A stretch of DNA of 64,000 nucleotides from Arthrobacter agilis (GCF_030816075.1 NZ_JAUSXO010000001.1:310001-374000), one strand, 5' to 3'; shown: positions 16,370-25,184, numbered from the stretch's first letter. The notes: a model not told the origin generated them from the letters alone. Numbers and translations: made by a program.

Positions 16370-16858
16370 ATGCCCCGGACTCCACGGCAGGGCCGCACCC
16401 GGCGCCGCGGGTCGGTGCTCGCGGGCCGGACCCGGCCACGCGGTGCCAGCCGCGTCGTCGGGCTGGTGGTGGGCTGGCTCCTGGTCCTGATCGGACTGGC
16501 GGCCCTCGTGCTCCCCGGCCCCGGCCTGCTGGCGCTCGTCGCCGGCCTGGCCGTTCTGGCCCAGCAGTACGAGTGGGCGCGGCGCTGGCTCCAGCCCGTC
16601 AAGCGGAAGGCCTTCGCCGCAGCCGCACAGGGTGTCAAGAGCAGACGGAACATCGCGCTCAGCTTCACCGGCGCCCTCCTCCTGGTGCTGCTGGGCGTGC
16701 TCTGGGGCGTGCACCCGCCGGTGCCGTCGTGGTGGCCGCTGGAGGAGCGCTGGTGGCTGCCCGGTGGCTGGAGCGTCGGCTCGGGCCTCATCCTCTCCGG
16801 CCTCCTCGCGGCCGCCTTCATCGTCTACAGCATCCGGCGCTTCCGGCCCCAGGCCTGA
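16370..16858 (+). CDS. PGPGW-family (TIGR02611-like) transmembrane protein
   Basis: A 162-residue membrane protein. A basic N-terminus is followed by VVGLVVGWLLVLIGLAALVL and the family hallmark LPGPGLL, then AQQYEWARRWLQPVKRK. Two more hydrophobic segments lie near the C-terminus (FTGALLLVLLGVLWGV; GSGLILSGLLAAAFIVYS). ATG 16370 is chosen because GAGGA precedes it by 7 bases; the frame also has two TTG codons just before. Function of the family is unknown. Confidence 0.75.
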   Translation: MPRTPRQGRTRRRGSVLAGRTRPRGASRVVGLVVGWLLVLIGLAALVLPGPGLLALVAGLAVLAQQYEWARRWLQPVKRKAFAAAAQGVKSRRNIALSFTGALLLVLLGVLWGVHPPVPSWWPLEERWWLPGGWSVGSGLILSGLLAAAFIVYSIRRFRPQA

Positions 16859-16904
16859 TCCGCCCTACCCAGAACCCACCCAGAACCCACCGAAGGAGCA
16901 CACC

Positions 16905-17312
16905 ATGTCCGACGCCCGCGCCATGCTCGACACCTATCCGCAGGACCGCCACGGCTTCGACAGCGACCTGCTCGCCGCCTGCATCGAGGCCTGCTTCGAC
17001 TGCGCCCAGACCTGCACCGCCTGCGCGGATGCGTGCCTGGCGGAGGACATGGTGGCCGAGCTGCGGACCTGCATCCGCACCGACCTCGACTGCGCGGACA
17101 TCTGCGCGACGACGGGGAAGGTCTTGTCCCGCCACACGGGCTACGACGCCGACCTGACGCGCTCGGTCCTCGAGGCCTGCCGGACCGCGTGCAGGATCTG
17201 CGGTGACGAATGCTCGCAGCACGCCGGGATGCACGAGCACTGCCGAGTGTGCGCCGAGGCGTGCCGCCGCTGCGAGCAGGCCTGCGACGCGCTGCTCGCA
17301 TCGATGGGCTAG
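16905..17312 (+). CDS. Cys-rich four-helix-bundle copper-binding protein (DUF326/Csp-like)
   Basis: A 135-residue cytoplasmic protein with about 18 cysteines, mostly spaced C-x2/3-C along helices (CIEACFDCAQTCTACADAC; then CRTACRICGDEC and CRVCAEACRRCEQAC). This matches copper storage proteins (Csp1/Csp3) and DUF326, in which Cys lining a four-helix bundle hold many Cu(I) ions. No signal peptide is seen, so it resembles the cytosolic Csp3 type. GAAGGAG precedes ATG 16905. No copper exporter or CsoR gene lies nearby. Confidence 0.85.
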   Translation: MSDARAMLDTYPQDRHGFDSDLLAACIEACFDCAQTCTACADACLAEDMVAELRTCIRTDLDCADICATTGKVLSRHTGYDADLTRSVLEACRTACRICGDECSQHAGMHEHCRVCAEACRRCEQACDALLASMG

Positions 17313-17344
17313 GCGCACCGGCCGCTCTCCGGTCCGCGCACGGC

Positions 17345-17376
17345 GACGCCGCGTCCCTCCCCCGGGACGCGGCGTC
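17345..17376. terminator. Bidirectional terminator hairpin
   Basis: A 13-bp perfect stem (GACGCCGCGTCCC at 17345-17357 with 17364-17376) and 6-base loop, placed between the convergent copper-protein gene and the ScyD-like gene. Confidence 0.75.
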
Positions 17377-17397
17377 GTCCGCTTCGGCCAGTCCCCG

Positions 17398-18561
17398 TCA
17401 GTGCCGGTCGTACTCGAGGCGGGTGCGCACCAGGGTGCCGGCCGGCGCGGTGTCGCCCGGCACCGCATTCCTGGTGGAGTACAGGTACTTGCCGTCCACC
17501 TCCACGTCCGCCGGCAGGGTGGCGTCCGTGAAGACCTCCGCGTCGTCGGTGCCCGCAGGGATGATCGAGATCCTGTTGGCGAACAGCTCGGCGACGAACA
17601 GGTTGCCGTCGCGGTCGAACGCCAGCCCGGTGGGCGACGTCAGGCCGGTGACGACGACGTCGATGTCACCCGACTCCGGGTCGAAGCTGCGCACCGAACC
17701 GAGCGTCGGATCCTCCGGGACCCCCGGCAGCGATGTCAGGTACAGCAGGCCGTCCGGCCCGAACTCGATGTCCGTGGGGACGGGCTCGGAGTTGAAGGTG
17801 TATCCGAGGACGCACTCGGGCAGGTTGATGCCGTCGGCTGCGAGGGAGGCCCGGAGTTCCGCCGTGGCCAGGGTGGGCACGGGATCCAGGACGGTCGCGT
17901 CGACCTCGTCGTCCCACACGTCCACGGTCCAGACGACGTTGGCTCCGGCATCCGCCACATACACGTAGCGTCCCGAGCCGGACACCGCCGTCGCATAGGG
18001 GTGCGAGTAGACCTCGCCACCGTGCGGCAGCAGGAACTGGGCCAGGTCCGCGGGGAGTTGGGCGGTGCACTCCTCGGGCAGGTCCTGGAACCCGTACTCG
18101 TTGTCGCCGTCGTAGTTGTTCTCGGTCTCGAGCGCGGCGAAGTCGGCGAGCACGCGCGCGTCCCCGTCCCCGTCCTCGAGGACGCTGACAGTGGCGACGA
18201 ACGGGTCGGGGCTGCCGGGCCCGCCCGCGCTCTCGGTGTAGTAGACGTCGCCGTGCCGGGTGGAGACGCCGCCCACCTCGATGCCGGGGCGGTCGACGAT
18301 CGTGGTGGTCCCGCCGTCGCCGTCCACGCGGGTGAGCTGCCCGGCGAAGTTCTGTGCGACGTAGGTGGTGTCGTCGCGGCCGACGGCGAGCCGGAGCGGT
18401 GAGAGCAGGCCTGTGGCCAGATCGGTCGAGTCTCCCGCGGAGACCGTCCGATCGCCGGATCCCGAGGTGGGCGCCGAGCCTCCTGCCGTGGCCGGCCCGG
18501 CGGTGGAGATGAGGGCGACGGCGAGTGCCGCCGCCACGAAAGACGTGCGTGTACCCTTCAT
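17398..18561 (-). CDS. ScyD/ScyE-family secreted beta-propeller-like protein
   Basis: A 387-residue secreted protein. A Sec signal peptide (MKGTRTSFVAAALAVALIST, cleavage near ATAGG) is followed by repeated strand motifs of NHL/ScyD type: LLSPLRLAVGRDDTTYVAQN, GRYVYVADAGANVVW, DIEFGPDGLLYLTSLPG and GLAFDRDGNLFVAELFANRIS. ScyD/ScyE were named in cyanobacterial scytonemin clusters, but this family is widespread in actinobacteria with no known role. AAGGAC precedes the ATG. No linked pathway genes are visible. Confidence 0.8.
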   Translation of the reverse strand: MKGTRTSFVAAALAVALISTAGPATAGGSAPTSGSGDRTVSAGDSTDLATGLLSPLRLAVGRDDTTYVAQNFAGQLTRVDGDGGTTTIVDRPGIEVGGVSTRHGDVYYTESAGGPGSPDPFVATVSVLEDGDGDARVLADFAALETENNYDGDNEYGFQDLPEECTAQLPADLAQFLLPHGGEVYSHPYATAVSGSGRYVYVADAGANVVWTVDVWDDEVDATVLDPVPTLATAELRASLAADGINLPECVLGYTFNSEPVPTDIEFGPDGLLYLTSLPGVPEDPTLGSVRSFDPESGDIDVVVTGLTSPTGLAFDRDGNLFVAELFANRISIIPAGTDDAEVFTDATLPADVEVDGKYLYSTRNAVPGDTAPAGTLVRTRLEYDRH

Positions 18562-18756
18562 GGTGCTTGTCCTTGGGTGCGAGGAATTGTCGAGACGCTC
18601 AGACCGGCCCAGCACCGAGCAGCGGCAGCGCCGCCGTACTACCCGGATGGCCCTCGAATGCCCCCCGGGGTCATCGGCTTAAAGCGTAGGACCGCCCCTC
18701 GGGGGTGTCCACGGTCCCGGCGCGGAATTGACCGCATCCGGGGCGAACAGGTCCCC

Positions 18757-19983
18757 TCAGTCCGTCAGGGACCGGATCAGCTCCCTCAGTTCCCGGGCCT
18801 TCTCCTCCGCGCCGGCGTCCGAGTAGAGGCGTGCGGCCTCGGTGAGGTGGTGGACCGCCGGCGCGGGCTCGCCGTTCGCTGCATGGTACTGGCCGAGGCA
18901 GTCCTCCAGTTCGGCGGCCGTCTCGAAGTCGAGGACGGTGCGGTGCGCGTCGACGACGTCGAGCAGTTCCTTCCCCCTGGGCAGATCCGAGGTCAGCAGG
19001 GCGAGGCGGGCCTGCACGAGGTCCAGCTCGAGCCGCTGGAGCTGCGTGCCGACGAGCGCGAGACCCCGTGCGGCGTCTCGGAGGGAGGCATGGACGGACT
19101 CGTCCACGATGCCGGCCTGCAGCTTGAAGGTGGCGCTCGCCTTATGGAACTCGGCCCACGTCTCGAGGTCCGCCTGCGGTACCAGCAGCCGGGCGGCCAG
19201 GGCGTGCTGTTCGCGTCCGATCTCCACCTCGCCGCGGCGGAAGGCGATGTTGCCGACGGCCCATGCCCCCCGCGCCACCAGGAGGGACGGCACGGAGGGG
19301 GCGCCGCCGGTGATGTCGAGGCCCATCGCCACCTCCCAGGCCTCGTCGAGATCCCCCTTGACCGCCAGTGCGGCGATGAGGATGAAGGCGGCCTGGAGGC
19401 GGACCGGCGACAGTTCCGGCAGTTCGGCCGCGGATGCCACGGACCGGTGCGCGAGGTCGACCGCCTCGTGCAGGCGGCCGGTGGTGCGCGCGATCATCGA
19501 GAGCCGTCCCTGCACGACGGACTGCAGCTCGGCCGAGGCGATCATCAGCGGCGACGTCTCCATCTGCAGCAGGACGGCTTCCGCCTCCTCGGGCCGCCGC
19601 AGGGCGATCAGCGACTGCGCCCGGAGCATGGACATGTCCCACCACACGGGGGCATTGCGCTGCTCGTAGGCGATGATGGCCGCGTGCTCCGCCTCCGACG
19701 CCGCCAGGGCGTTGTCCTGCAGCTCGCGGGCGGAGTTGGCGGCGAACATCGCCGCGGTGAGCGACGGCCGGTCCTCGGCGCCCGGCGGCTCCACCCACCA
19801 CGTGAGCGTCTGCACGTCCATGCCCAGTCGCGTGGCGAAATGCTGCACCATGTCCGGTGTCGGCTGGCGCAGTCCGCGCTCGAGCAGCGAGATGAAATGG
19901 GTGGAGTGCACCCCCGCACCCAGCTCGGCCTGTGTGAGTCCCTTGGCGGTGCGCGCATGGCGCAGCATCTCCCCGAATCGCAT
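18757..19983 (-). CDS. XRE-type HTH regulator with TPR-like C-terminal domain
   Basis: A 408-residue regulator. The N-terminal Cro/C1 HTH spans about residues 1-60 (MRFGEMLRHARTAKGLTQAE; then STHFISLLERGLRQPTPDMV). The remainder is helical, with TPR-like pairs (AEHAAIIAYEQRNAPVWWDM; EEAEAVLLQMETSPL). The layout resembles Rgg/PlcR or Streptomyces BldD-unrelated helical sensors. Start ATG 19983 is preferred over one ten codons earlier because the HTH starts here and GGGGA lies upstream. Targets are unknown; the 195-bp gap downstream before the ScyD gene contains no recognisable operator. Confidence 0.75.
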   Translation of the reverse strand: MRFGEMLRHARTAKGLTQAELGAGVHSTHFISLLERGLRQPTPDMVQHFATRLGMDVQTLTWWVEPPGAEDRPSLTAAMFAANSARELQDNALAASEAEHAAIIAYEQRNAPVWWDMSMLRAQSLIALRRPEEAEAVLLQMETSPLMIASAELQSVVQGRLSMIARTTGRLHEAVDLAHRSVASAAELPELSPVRLQAAFILIAALAVKGDLDEAWEVAMGLDITGGAPSVPSLLVARGAWAVGNIAFRRGEVEIGREQHALAARLLVPQADLETWAEFHKASATFKLQAGIVDESVHASLRDAARGLALVGTQLQRLELDLVQARLALLTSDLPRGKELLDVVDAHRTVLDFETAAELEDCLGQYHAANGEPAPAVHHLTEAARLYSDAGAEEKARELRELIRSLTD

Positions 19984-20102
19984 GTGTTCCCCGTCCCCCA
20001 GAAATGCGGCCACGGCGACCCGCTCATTCTGCAGGGTCCGGCTCGTGACCCTCCCTGTCTAGCAGACGCGCCCGACATCGCGGAACGACGCCCGGATCCC
20101 GG

Positions 20103-20789
20103 TCAGCCGAGCCCGCGCAGATAGGTGGAGAATCCCGCCGGGACACGGCCGGTCGTCCGCGAGGACGTCGTCACCGTGAGGGCACCCGGGGCCGTCTACA
20201 CGACGCCATCGGCCTTCGCCCGCGCCACCAGGTCGACGTCCTCGTCCTGGGCCAGCGGCCGGAAGCCGCCGAGCGCCTGGTAGGTGCTTCCCCGGATCCC
20301 GAGGTTCGCCCCATGGATGTGGTGGTGTCCGTCGCCTGGCACGTACGCGTTCCCCCACAGCTGGAGGCGTTCCGTGTTGTCCGCGGTGATCGTCGGACGG
20401 ACGGTCCCGAGCACGAGGTCGTTCTCGCTGCCGAGCCGGTGGTGCCGTACCAGCCAGTCGCGCGGCACCAGCGTGTCGGCATCCGTGGTGGCGACCCAGG
20501 TGCGGACGGGCAGGCTGCGGGACCGCGCCAGGGCGAAGCGGATGCCGGCGTCGCGGGCGGCGCCGACGGACCCGTAGTTGCCGGCGAGGACGGAGATCGC
20601 GGGGACACCCCGGGCGATGCTCGCGGAGCGGTCCGTGCAGCGGTCCAGGACCACGGTCAGGGACACCAGGACGCGGGGGATGGTGCGCAGGAGGTGGCGT
20701 CGCGCCGCGTCCAGGGCGGAGAGGCACGAGGGGAGCAGGTCCTCCTCGTCACGGGCAGGTACGACGACGGCCACCTGGCCAGGGATCAC
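20103..20789 (-). pseudogene. GT2 family glycosyltransferase interrupted by an in-frame TAG
   Basis: The open part (GTG 20789 to TAG 20196-20198) encodes 197 residues: VAVVVPARDEEDLLPSCLSA, VVLDRCTDRSA, and WVATTDADTLVPRDWL, the GT2 DxD site, then GGFRPLAQDEDVDLVARA. After the TAG the same frame continues to TGA at 20103-20105 with ALTVTTSSRTTGRVPAGFS and YLRGLG, which is the normal C-terminal ending of this actinobacterial GT2 group. A single change of the TAG would give a full 228-residue protein. So this is either a recent nonsense mutation, a sequence error or read-through. The start overlaps the PIG-L gene stop (GTGA). The truncated protein keeps the catalytic motifs and might be active. 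Confidence 0.7.
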
Positions 20790-22153
20790 AGCAGGCCTTC
20801 CCGGCGCGCCACGGAGGCCGCCGGCGCGGGGACGAGGACCTCCAGGAGGAAGTCCTCCTCCGTGTGCAGGGCGAGGGTGACCAGACCGGAGGTCCGGCGC
20901 ACGCGGTCATGGACGGCGTCGCCGTCGAGCTCCCAGCCCTCGATCGGGTGCCGCCAGTGGCACAGCAGGAGCACCCCGTCCTCGTCGAGGGATCCGGTGA
21001 TGCGCCGGACGACGTCGTCGAGCTGGTCGGAGGAGAGGAAATAGCCCGTCTCGGAGAGGACCACGAGATCGAAGGGGCCGTCCTCGTGGGGCCAGTCGCG
21101 GGGGACGGTCGCGAGCCGGGCCGTGGCGGCCGGGTTCGTGATGAGTGCCTCGTTGGTGCGGCGCACGGCCGTCTCGCTGGTGTCCAGGGCCAGCAGACTG
21201 TCCGAGACGGCGGCGAGCTCCCGTGTCAGGGCGCCGACGGAGCAGCCGACCTCGAGTGTCCGGCGGAAGCGCCGCCGGGGCAGGACGGCCAGGGTGAGGG
21301 CACGCTTGCGCTGTTCGTAGAAGCGCTCGGCGACCTCCCACGGGTCGGCGGTGTCCCGGTGCAGGCGCTCGAACGTGGATGAGCCGGCGGTCACGAAGAA
21401 GGACTCGAAGTTCCGGCTGAAGTGCTCGAGGACCGCCGGTGCGAGCAGCACCTCGTCTCCCGCGGCATCGGACAGCGGCACGGTCTGCGAGACGTGCGTG
21501 GCGAGGGCCGCCGCCTTGCGCTCCTGGTCCTCGGCCGCGAGCCGGTGCAGGGACAGGGCGTCGAGGTCCGCCGCCTGGTCCTCCGCGGTGCCCCAGTGCC
21601 AGAGCCAGATGGGGTATTCGAGCAGGGCGATGTCCCGCCCGCCGCAGACGTCCGCCGCAGCCCGGCCAACGGCGTCATGATCGGCGTGGCCGTCCCGGCG
21701 CCACGGCGCTGCCACGAGGGTGAGGGTGTCGTCGCCGTCGCCGAGCTCGCGCAGGAGCACTGCGGCGACATCCTCCGGGCGGAGCCGGCCGTCGGGCAGG
21801 CCCTCGAAGCTCAGGCGCGCGGCCGGGGCGAGCAGCTGCACCGCGTCCGCCACCTCGCGCCGCCGCAGCTCGGCGAGCCGGCCGGGCGAGTGGGTCGGTG
21901 AGGACGGGTGGGACGCCTCGCCGTCGGTGAGGACGACGACGTCGCACCGGACGCCGTCGCGCGTCAGGCGTGCCAGCAGCGCGCCCGCCCCGAGCGTCTC
22001 GTCGTCGGGGTGGGCCGCGAGCAGGAGGAAGCGGGTGGGCAGCCGCCCGTCGAAGAGGGACTCGACCTGGAGATCGTCCCCGGGGCGGCGCTCCTGTTCC
22101 CACAGGCGCCAGTGCGCCTCCGGTGTGCCTTCGCCGTCGTGCGTGAAGCTCAC
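20786..22153 (-). CDS. Bifunctional PIG-L deacetylase / NodS-like SAM methyltransferase
   Basis: A 455-residue two-domain protein. Residues about 35-230 are a PIG-L/LmbE zinc deacetylase: AAHPDDETLGAGALL supplies the HPDDE motif and RRDGHADHDAVG the second metal His. Residues about 280-440 are a class I methyltransferase: TLEVGCSVGALTRELA is motif I, followed by PHEDGPFDLVVLSETGYFLS, characteristic of the NodS-like family. PIG-L enzymes remove N-acetyl from GlcNAc-type sugars, and NodS N-methylates deacetylated amino sugars, so sequential deacetylation and N-methylation by one chain is plausible (inference). Start GTG 22153 overlaps the acyl-CoA dehydrogenase stop; the 3' end overlaps the GT2 start. 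Confidence 0.8.
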   Translation of the reverse strand: MSFTHDGEGTPEAHWRLWEQERRPGDDLQVESLFDGRLPTRFLLLAAHPDDETLGAGALLARLTRDGVRCDVVVLTDGEASHPSSPTHSPGRLAELRRREVADAVQLLAPAARLSFEGLPDGRLRPEDVAAVLLRELGDGDDTLTLVAAPWRRDGHADHDAVGRAAADVCGGRDIALLEYPIWLWHWGTAEDQAADLDALSLHRLAAEDQERKAAALATHVSQTVPLSDAAGDEVLLAPAVLEHFSRNFESFFVTAGSSTFERLHRDTADPWEVAERFYEQRKRALTLAVLPRRRFRRTLEVGCSVGALTRELAAVSDSLLALDTSETAVRRTNEALITNPAATARLATVPRDWPHEDGPFDLVVLSETGYFLSSDQLDDVVRRITGSLDEDGVLLLCHWRHPIEGWELDGDAVHDRVRRTSGLVTLALHTEEDFLLEVLVPAPAASVARREGLL

Positions 22154-23148
22154 CACGCCGCCGCGGCCTGTTCGGAGAGGTCGAGAATACGGCGGCCGAG
22201 CGAGGCGTCGTCGCGCTCCGCATGATGCTGCCGGAGGTAGAGGTGCAGGTCGGCGACGCGCGCGGCGTGGTCCTCGTCGAAGGACAGCGGTGCGGGGCCG
22301 AGCCCGTGCGCGGCCGCCTCGAGCACCAGTTCCGCGCAGCGGAAGGCCGTGGCCCGCACGCGGGCTGCGAGGAGGGCACCCTCCTGCCCGCCGGCCCGGC
22401 CGGAGTCGACGGCGTCGGCGGCGTCCGCGAGGAGCGTCCGGGTCTCGTGGAGAGCGGCATCGACGCGGCCCAGGTGCATCAGGGCGATCTGGTCGGGGGT
22501 CCGTCGTCCGAGGGCGGCGAGCAGGGTCCGGGCGACGCCGAGTGCGCCGCCCAACCAGCAGGCCGCGACGCCGATGCCGCCCCACGCGAAGCCGTCACGC
22601 GTGAGGTACCAGTCGGTGGCTCCGACCGGCGTGGCGTCGACGGCGTCGAAGCGGACCGGGCAGCTGGTGACCGCGGGGAGGCCACGGCTCACCCAGGCGT
22701 CCGCCGGGTCGGCCGTGACACCGGCTGCCCGCAGGTCGACGGCGAAGGTGCGGCGTCCGCCGTCGCCCACCCGGGCCGTGACGAGAGCCCGGTCGAGGGA
22801 GTCGGCCAGGGAGCACCACGGCTTGGTTCCGCTGAGGGTCCAGGTGCCGTCCGGACCGGGCATGGCGTCGAGGCGCATGCCCGGGGCCTCCGCGGCGAAG
22901 ACCCCCCACGTCCCGGTTCCCGGTGCCGCCCGGTGCAGGCCGGCCTGGTCGAGGATGGCCAGGGCGTCGAGGTGCGGCTCGACGACGCGCGCCACTGTGA
23001 GATCGGCGGCCGCGAGATCGGTGAGGAGCTGCCAGGTCTCCGCGGTCCTGCCCGAGCCCGGCAACGGCACCTCGGCGCCGAGTTCCGCGGCCAGGGCGAG
23101 CGCGCGGGGCACCGGGCCGGCCGCGGCCCTCCCGCTCGTGAGGGTCAC
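22150..23148 (-). CDS. Divergent acyl-CoA dehydrogenase family protein
   Basis: A 332-residue protein (from GTG 23148) with the acyl-CoA dehydrogenase fold: helical N-domain (RTAETWQLLTDLAAADLTVA), middle beta domain (WTLSGTKPWCSLADSLDRAL) and C-terminal helical domain (GRVDAALHETRTLLADA; VLEAAAHGLGPAPLSFDEDH). The usual flavin-contact WITN-type segment and the Arg-Gln of helix G are degenerate and I cannot identify a catalytic Glu, so it may not be a true beta-oxidation enzyme. The start is uncertain because no ribosome-binding site is clear. It is coupled to the PIG-L/methyltransferase gene by a GTGA overlap. Confidence 0.7.
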   Translation of the reverse strand: MTLTSGRAAAGPVPRALALAAELGAEVPLPGSGRTAETWQLLTDLAAADLTVARVVEPHLDALAILDQAGLHRAAPGTGTWGVFAAEAPGMRLDAMPGPDGTWTLSGTKPWCSLADSLDRALVTARVGDGGRRTFAVDLRAAGVTADPADAWVSRGLPAVTSCPVRFDAVDATPVGATDWYLTRDGFAWGGIGVAACWLGGALGVARTLLAALGRRTPDQIALMHLGRVDAALHETRTLLADAADAVDSGRAGGQEGALLAARVRATAFRCAELVLEAAAHGLGPAPLSFDEDHAARVADLHLYLRQHHAERDDASLGRRILDLSEQAAAAW

Positions 23149-23228
23149 GCCCGGCTGATGATGCGGGACGGGCGCGGAGAGTGCAACATATCCGCAGTCT
23201 ACTGTCGATCCGCGATGGTGCTTGCGCG

Positions 23229-24521
23229 TCAGAGGTGACGCATGGGAAGCCGTTTCGGGAGCACCGGGGAGGCCAGCAGGGTCAGGAGGCCGGCGAGGGG
23301 CACCACGATCAGCCCGATCCGCAGCGAGGAGGCGTCGGCGATGGCGCCGACGACGGGCGGGGAGGCCAGGAACCCGAGGCGCAGCAGCCAGCTGATCACG
23401 GTGAGCCCGGTCCCGGCGCGGAGCCCGGGCAGCTCGTCCGCGGAGTGCATGGCCGCCGGCACGAGGGTGGCGACCCCGAGGCCTGCCAGCCCGAAGCCGA
23501 GGACGGTCAGCGGGATCGAGGGGAACAGCAGGGCCACGCCCATGCCGATCGCCGCGAGGGTGCCGCCCGCCTGTGCCACGGCGCGCTGGCCGAAGCGGTC
23601 CACGAGGCGGTCCCCGAAGAGGCGGCCCACGAACTGGAAGCCGACGAGGGCGACGAAGCCGAGGCCCGCGATGGTGGGTGTGGCGTCGAGGCCCGTGAGG
23701 TAGACCGCCGCCCAGGTGCTGCCGGCGTCCTCGACGAGCGCTCCGGCGATGCCGATCACCACGAGGGCCCCGAGGATCCCGACCGTGACGAGCCGTCTCG
23801 GACCCGACGTACCGCCGGACGACGCCGGGGATGCGCCATCGGCCGGCCCGTCGGCCCCTGTCTGCTCGTTCCCTGTCTGCTCGTTCCCTGTCGGTTCGTT
23901 CCCTGTCGGCTCGTTCCCTGTCGGCTCGGGTCCGGGCAGGAGGAACCGGTAGCACACGAGGGTGAGGGCGCTGAAGAGGACGAAGGACACCGACAGGTGC
24001 AGCCCGCGCGGGATCTCGAGCCCGGCCGCTGCCGCGCCCATGAGCCCGCCCAGCACCGCACCGATGCTCCACACGGCGTGGAACGAGTTGAGGATGGAGC
24101 GGCGGTAGAGCTTCTGCACCCGCAGGCCGTGCGAGTTCTGTGCCACGTCCGTGATCGCGTCCATGGCGCCGGCGAGGAAGAGGGTGGCCGTCAGGACCGC
24201 CCACGACGGGGCCACGCCGGCCAGCAGGATCGACAGGCCGATGAGCCACGTCCCCGCCGTCGCCACACGGGAGGATCGGAAGCGGCGCACGAGGGAGCCC
24301 GCGGCGAGCCCGGCGGTGATCGCGCCGAGGGGGAAGGCCGCGACCGAGATGCCGAACGCCGCGTTGCTCAGCTCCAGCCCGTCCTTGATGGCGGGGTAGT
24401 GGGGGAGGATGTTCGCGAACATCGCCCCGTTGGTCAGGAACAGCGCACTGACCGCGAAGCGTGCACGGCCGAGACGCCGGGCGGTGTACTCCGCGGGCTG
24501 CGTGGTCGCCGGAAGGCTCAT
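23229..24521 (-). CDS. MFS transporter with a repeat-bearing central loop
   Basis: A 430-residue major facilitator protein with about 12 membrane segments and no recognised substrate motif (FAVSALFLTNGAMFANILPH at the N-terminus). The loop between TM6 and TM7 carries a (N-E-P/Q-T-G)n pentapeptide repeat encoded by a 15-bp tandem repeat. The start overlaps the TetR gene stop (ATGA), so the two form an operon. It resembles YfcJ/sugar-efflux-type exporters. The TetR partner suggests export of a toxic compound. The acyl-CoA-dehydrogenase gene follows 80 bases later on the same strand. Confidence 0.85.
   Translation of the reverse strand: MSLPATTQPAEYTARRLGRARFAVSALFLTNGAMFANILPHYPAIKDGLELSNAAFGISVAAFPLGAITAGLAAGSLVRRFRSSRVATAGTWLIGLSILLAGVAPSWAVLTATLFLAGAMDAITDVAQNSHGLRVQKLYRRSILNSFHAVWSIGAVLGGLMGAAAAGLEIPRGLHLSVSFVLFSALTLVCYRFLLPGPEPTGNEPTGNEPTGNEQTGNEQTGADGPADGASPASSGGTSGPRRLVTVGILGALVVIGIAGALVEDAGSTWAAVYLTGLDATPTIAGLGFVALVGFQFVGRLFGDRLVDRFGQRAVAQAGGTLAAIGMGVALLFPSIPLTVLGFGLAGLGVATLVPAAMHSADELPGLRAGTGLTVISWLLRLGFLASPPVVGAIADASSLRIGLIVVPLAGLLTLLASPVLPKRLPMRHL
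23854..23928. repeat. 15-bp tandem repeat inside the MFS gene
   Basis: Four good copies of TTCCCTGTCKGYTCG at 23869-23883, 23884-23898, 23899-23913 and 23914-23928, with a degenerate fifth copy at 23854-23868. Read on the minus strand it encodes NEPTG/NEQTG units in the cytoplasmic loop. Multiples of three preserve the frame, so copy number can vary without breaking the gene. Confidence 0.9.
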
Positions 24522-25126
24522 GGTCGGACGATCCTCTCGACGGCCGCGCGGACCGTGCGGACGGGCATGGGGTCGAGTGACAGCGCGCGGTGCAGGGTGG
24601 TGCCCTCGATGAGCGCGTCGAGCATGAAGGCCGTCTCGGGATCGAAGTGCGCGTGGAGGGCCTTCCGGCTGCGCGCCATCCAGGCGTCGGTGATCGCCCG
24701 GAACTCCGGCCGCCGTGCCGCCAGGGCGTAGAGCTCGAGGCTGGCGAGCAGGGTCTCGGCGCCGTTGAGTGTCGGCCCGGAGATCAGGCCGACGACGGCA
24801 TCGGCCGCCTCCTCGGTGGTGCCGGCCTGCGTCAGGGCCTGGTCGAACACGTCCGCCGTGCGCTCCGCGAGCCGGGTGAAGGCGGCGTGCAGGAGGTCGT
24901 CCATGCTGTCGAAGTGGTACGTCATGGACCCGAGGGGCACGTTCGCGGCAGCCGCGATGCGGCGGTGCGTGGTGCCGGCGACCCCGTGCTCCGCGAGCAC
25001 CCCGATGGCGACGTCGACCAGTCGGTCGCGTCGGCCGGGATCATGGCGGCGCGACCGGGCCTCCGGATCCCGGGTTCCCGGGGCTGTCACGGCGCACCGT
25101 GGGGCATGCGCTGCCGCATGCCCCAT
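24518..25126 (-). CDS. TetR family regulator of the MFS gene
   Basis: A 202-residue repressor. The HTH is at about residues 45-70 (GTTHRRIAAAANVPLGSMTY, then HFDSMDDLL) and the C-terminal part resembles TetR_C ligand domains (DAVVGLISGPTLNGAETLLA). ATG 25126 and GTG 25090 are both possible; the HTH lies far enough from either. Its stop overlaps the MFS ATG, so the pair is probably autoregulated through the operator at 25185-25219. Confidence 0.8.
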   Translation of the reverse strand: MGHAAAHAPRCAVTAPGTRDPEARSRRHDPGRRDRLVDVAIGVLAEHGVAGTTHRRIAAAANVPLGSMTYHFDSMDDLLHAAFTRLAERTADVFDQALTQAGTTEEAADAVVGLISGPTLNGAETLLASLELYALAARRPEFRAITDAWMARSRKALHAHFDPETAFMLDALIEGTTLHRALSLDPMPVRTVRAAVERIVRP

Positions 25127-25184
25127 CCGTCGTCCTGCAGTTCATCGCCGTGCACTGCCCACTCCCCGCGTCCGCCACTGTTCA

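Noticed and set aside
23854-23928. Tandem repeat considered as a CRISPR array
   Set aside because: 15-bp units without spacers, in frame within a coding region, and no cas genes nearby.
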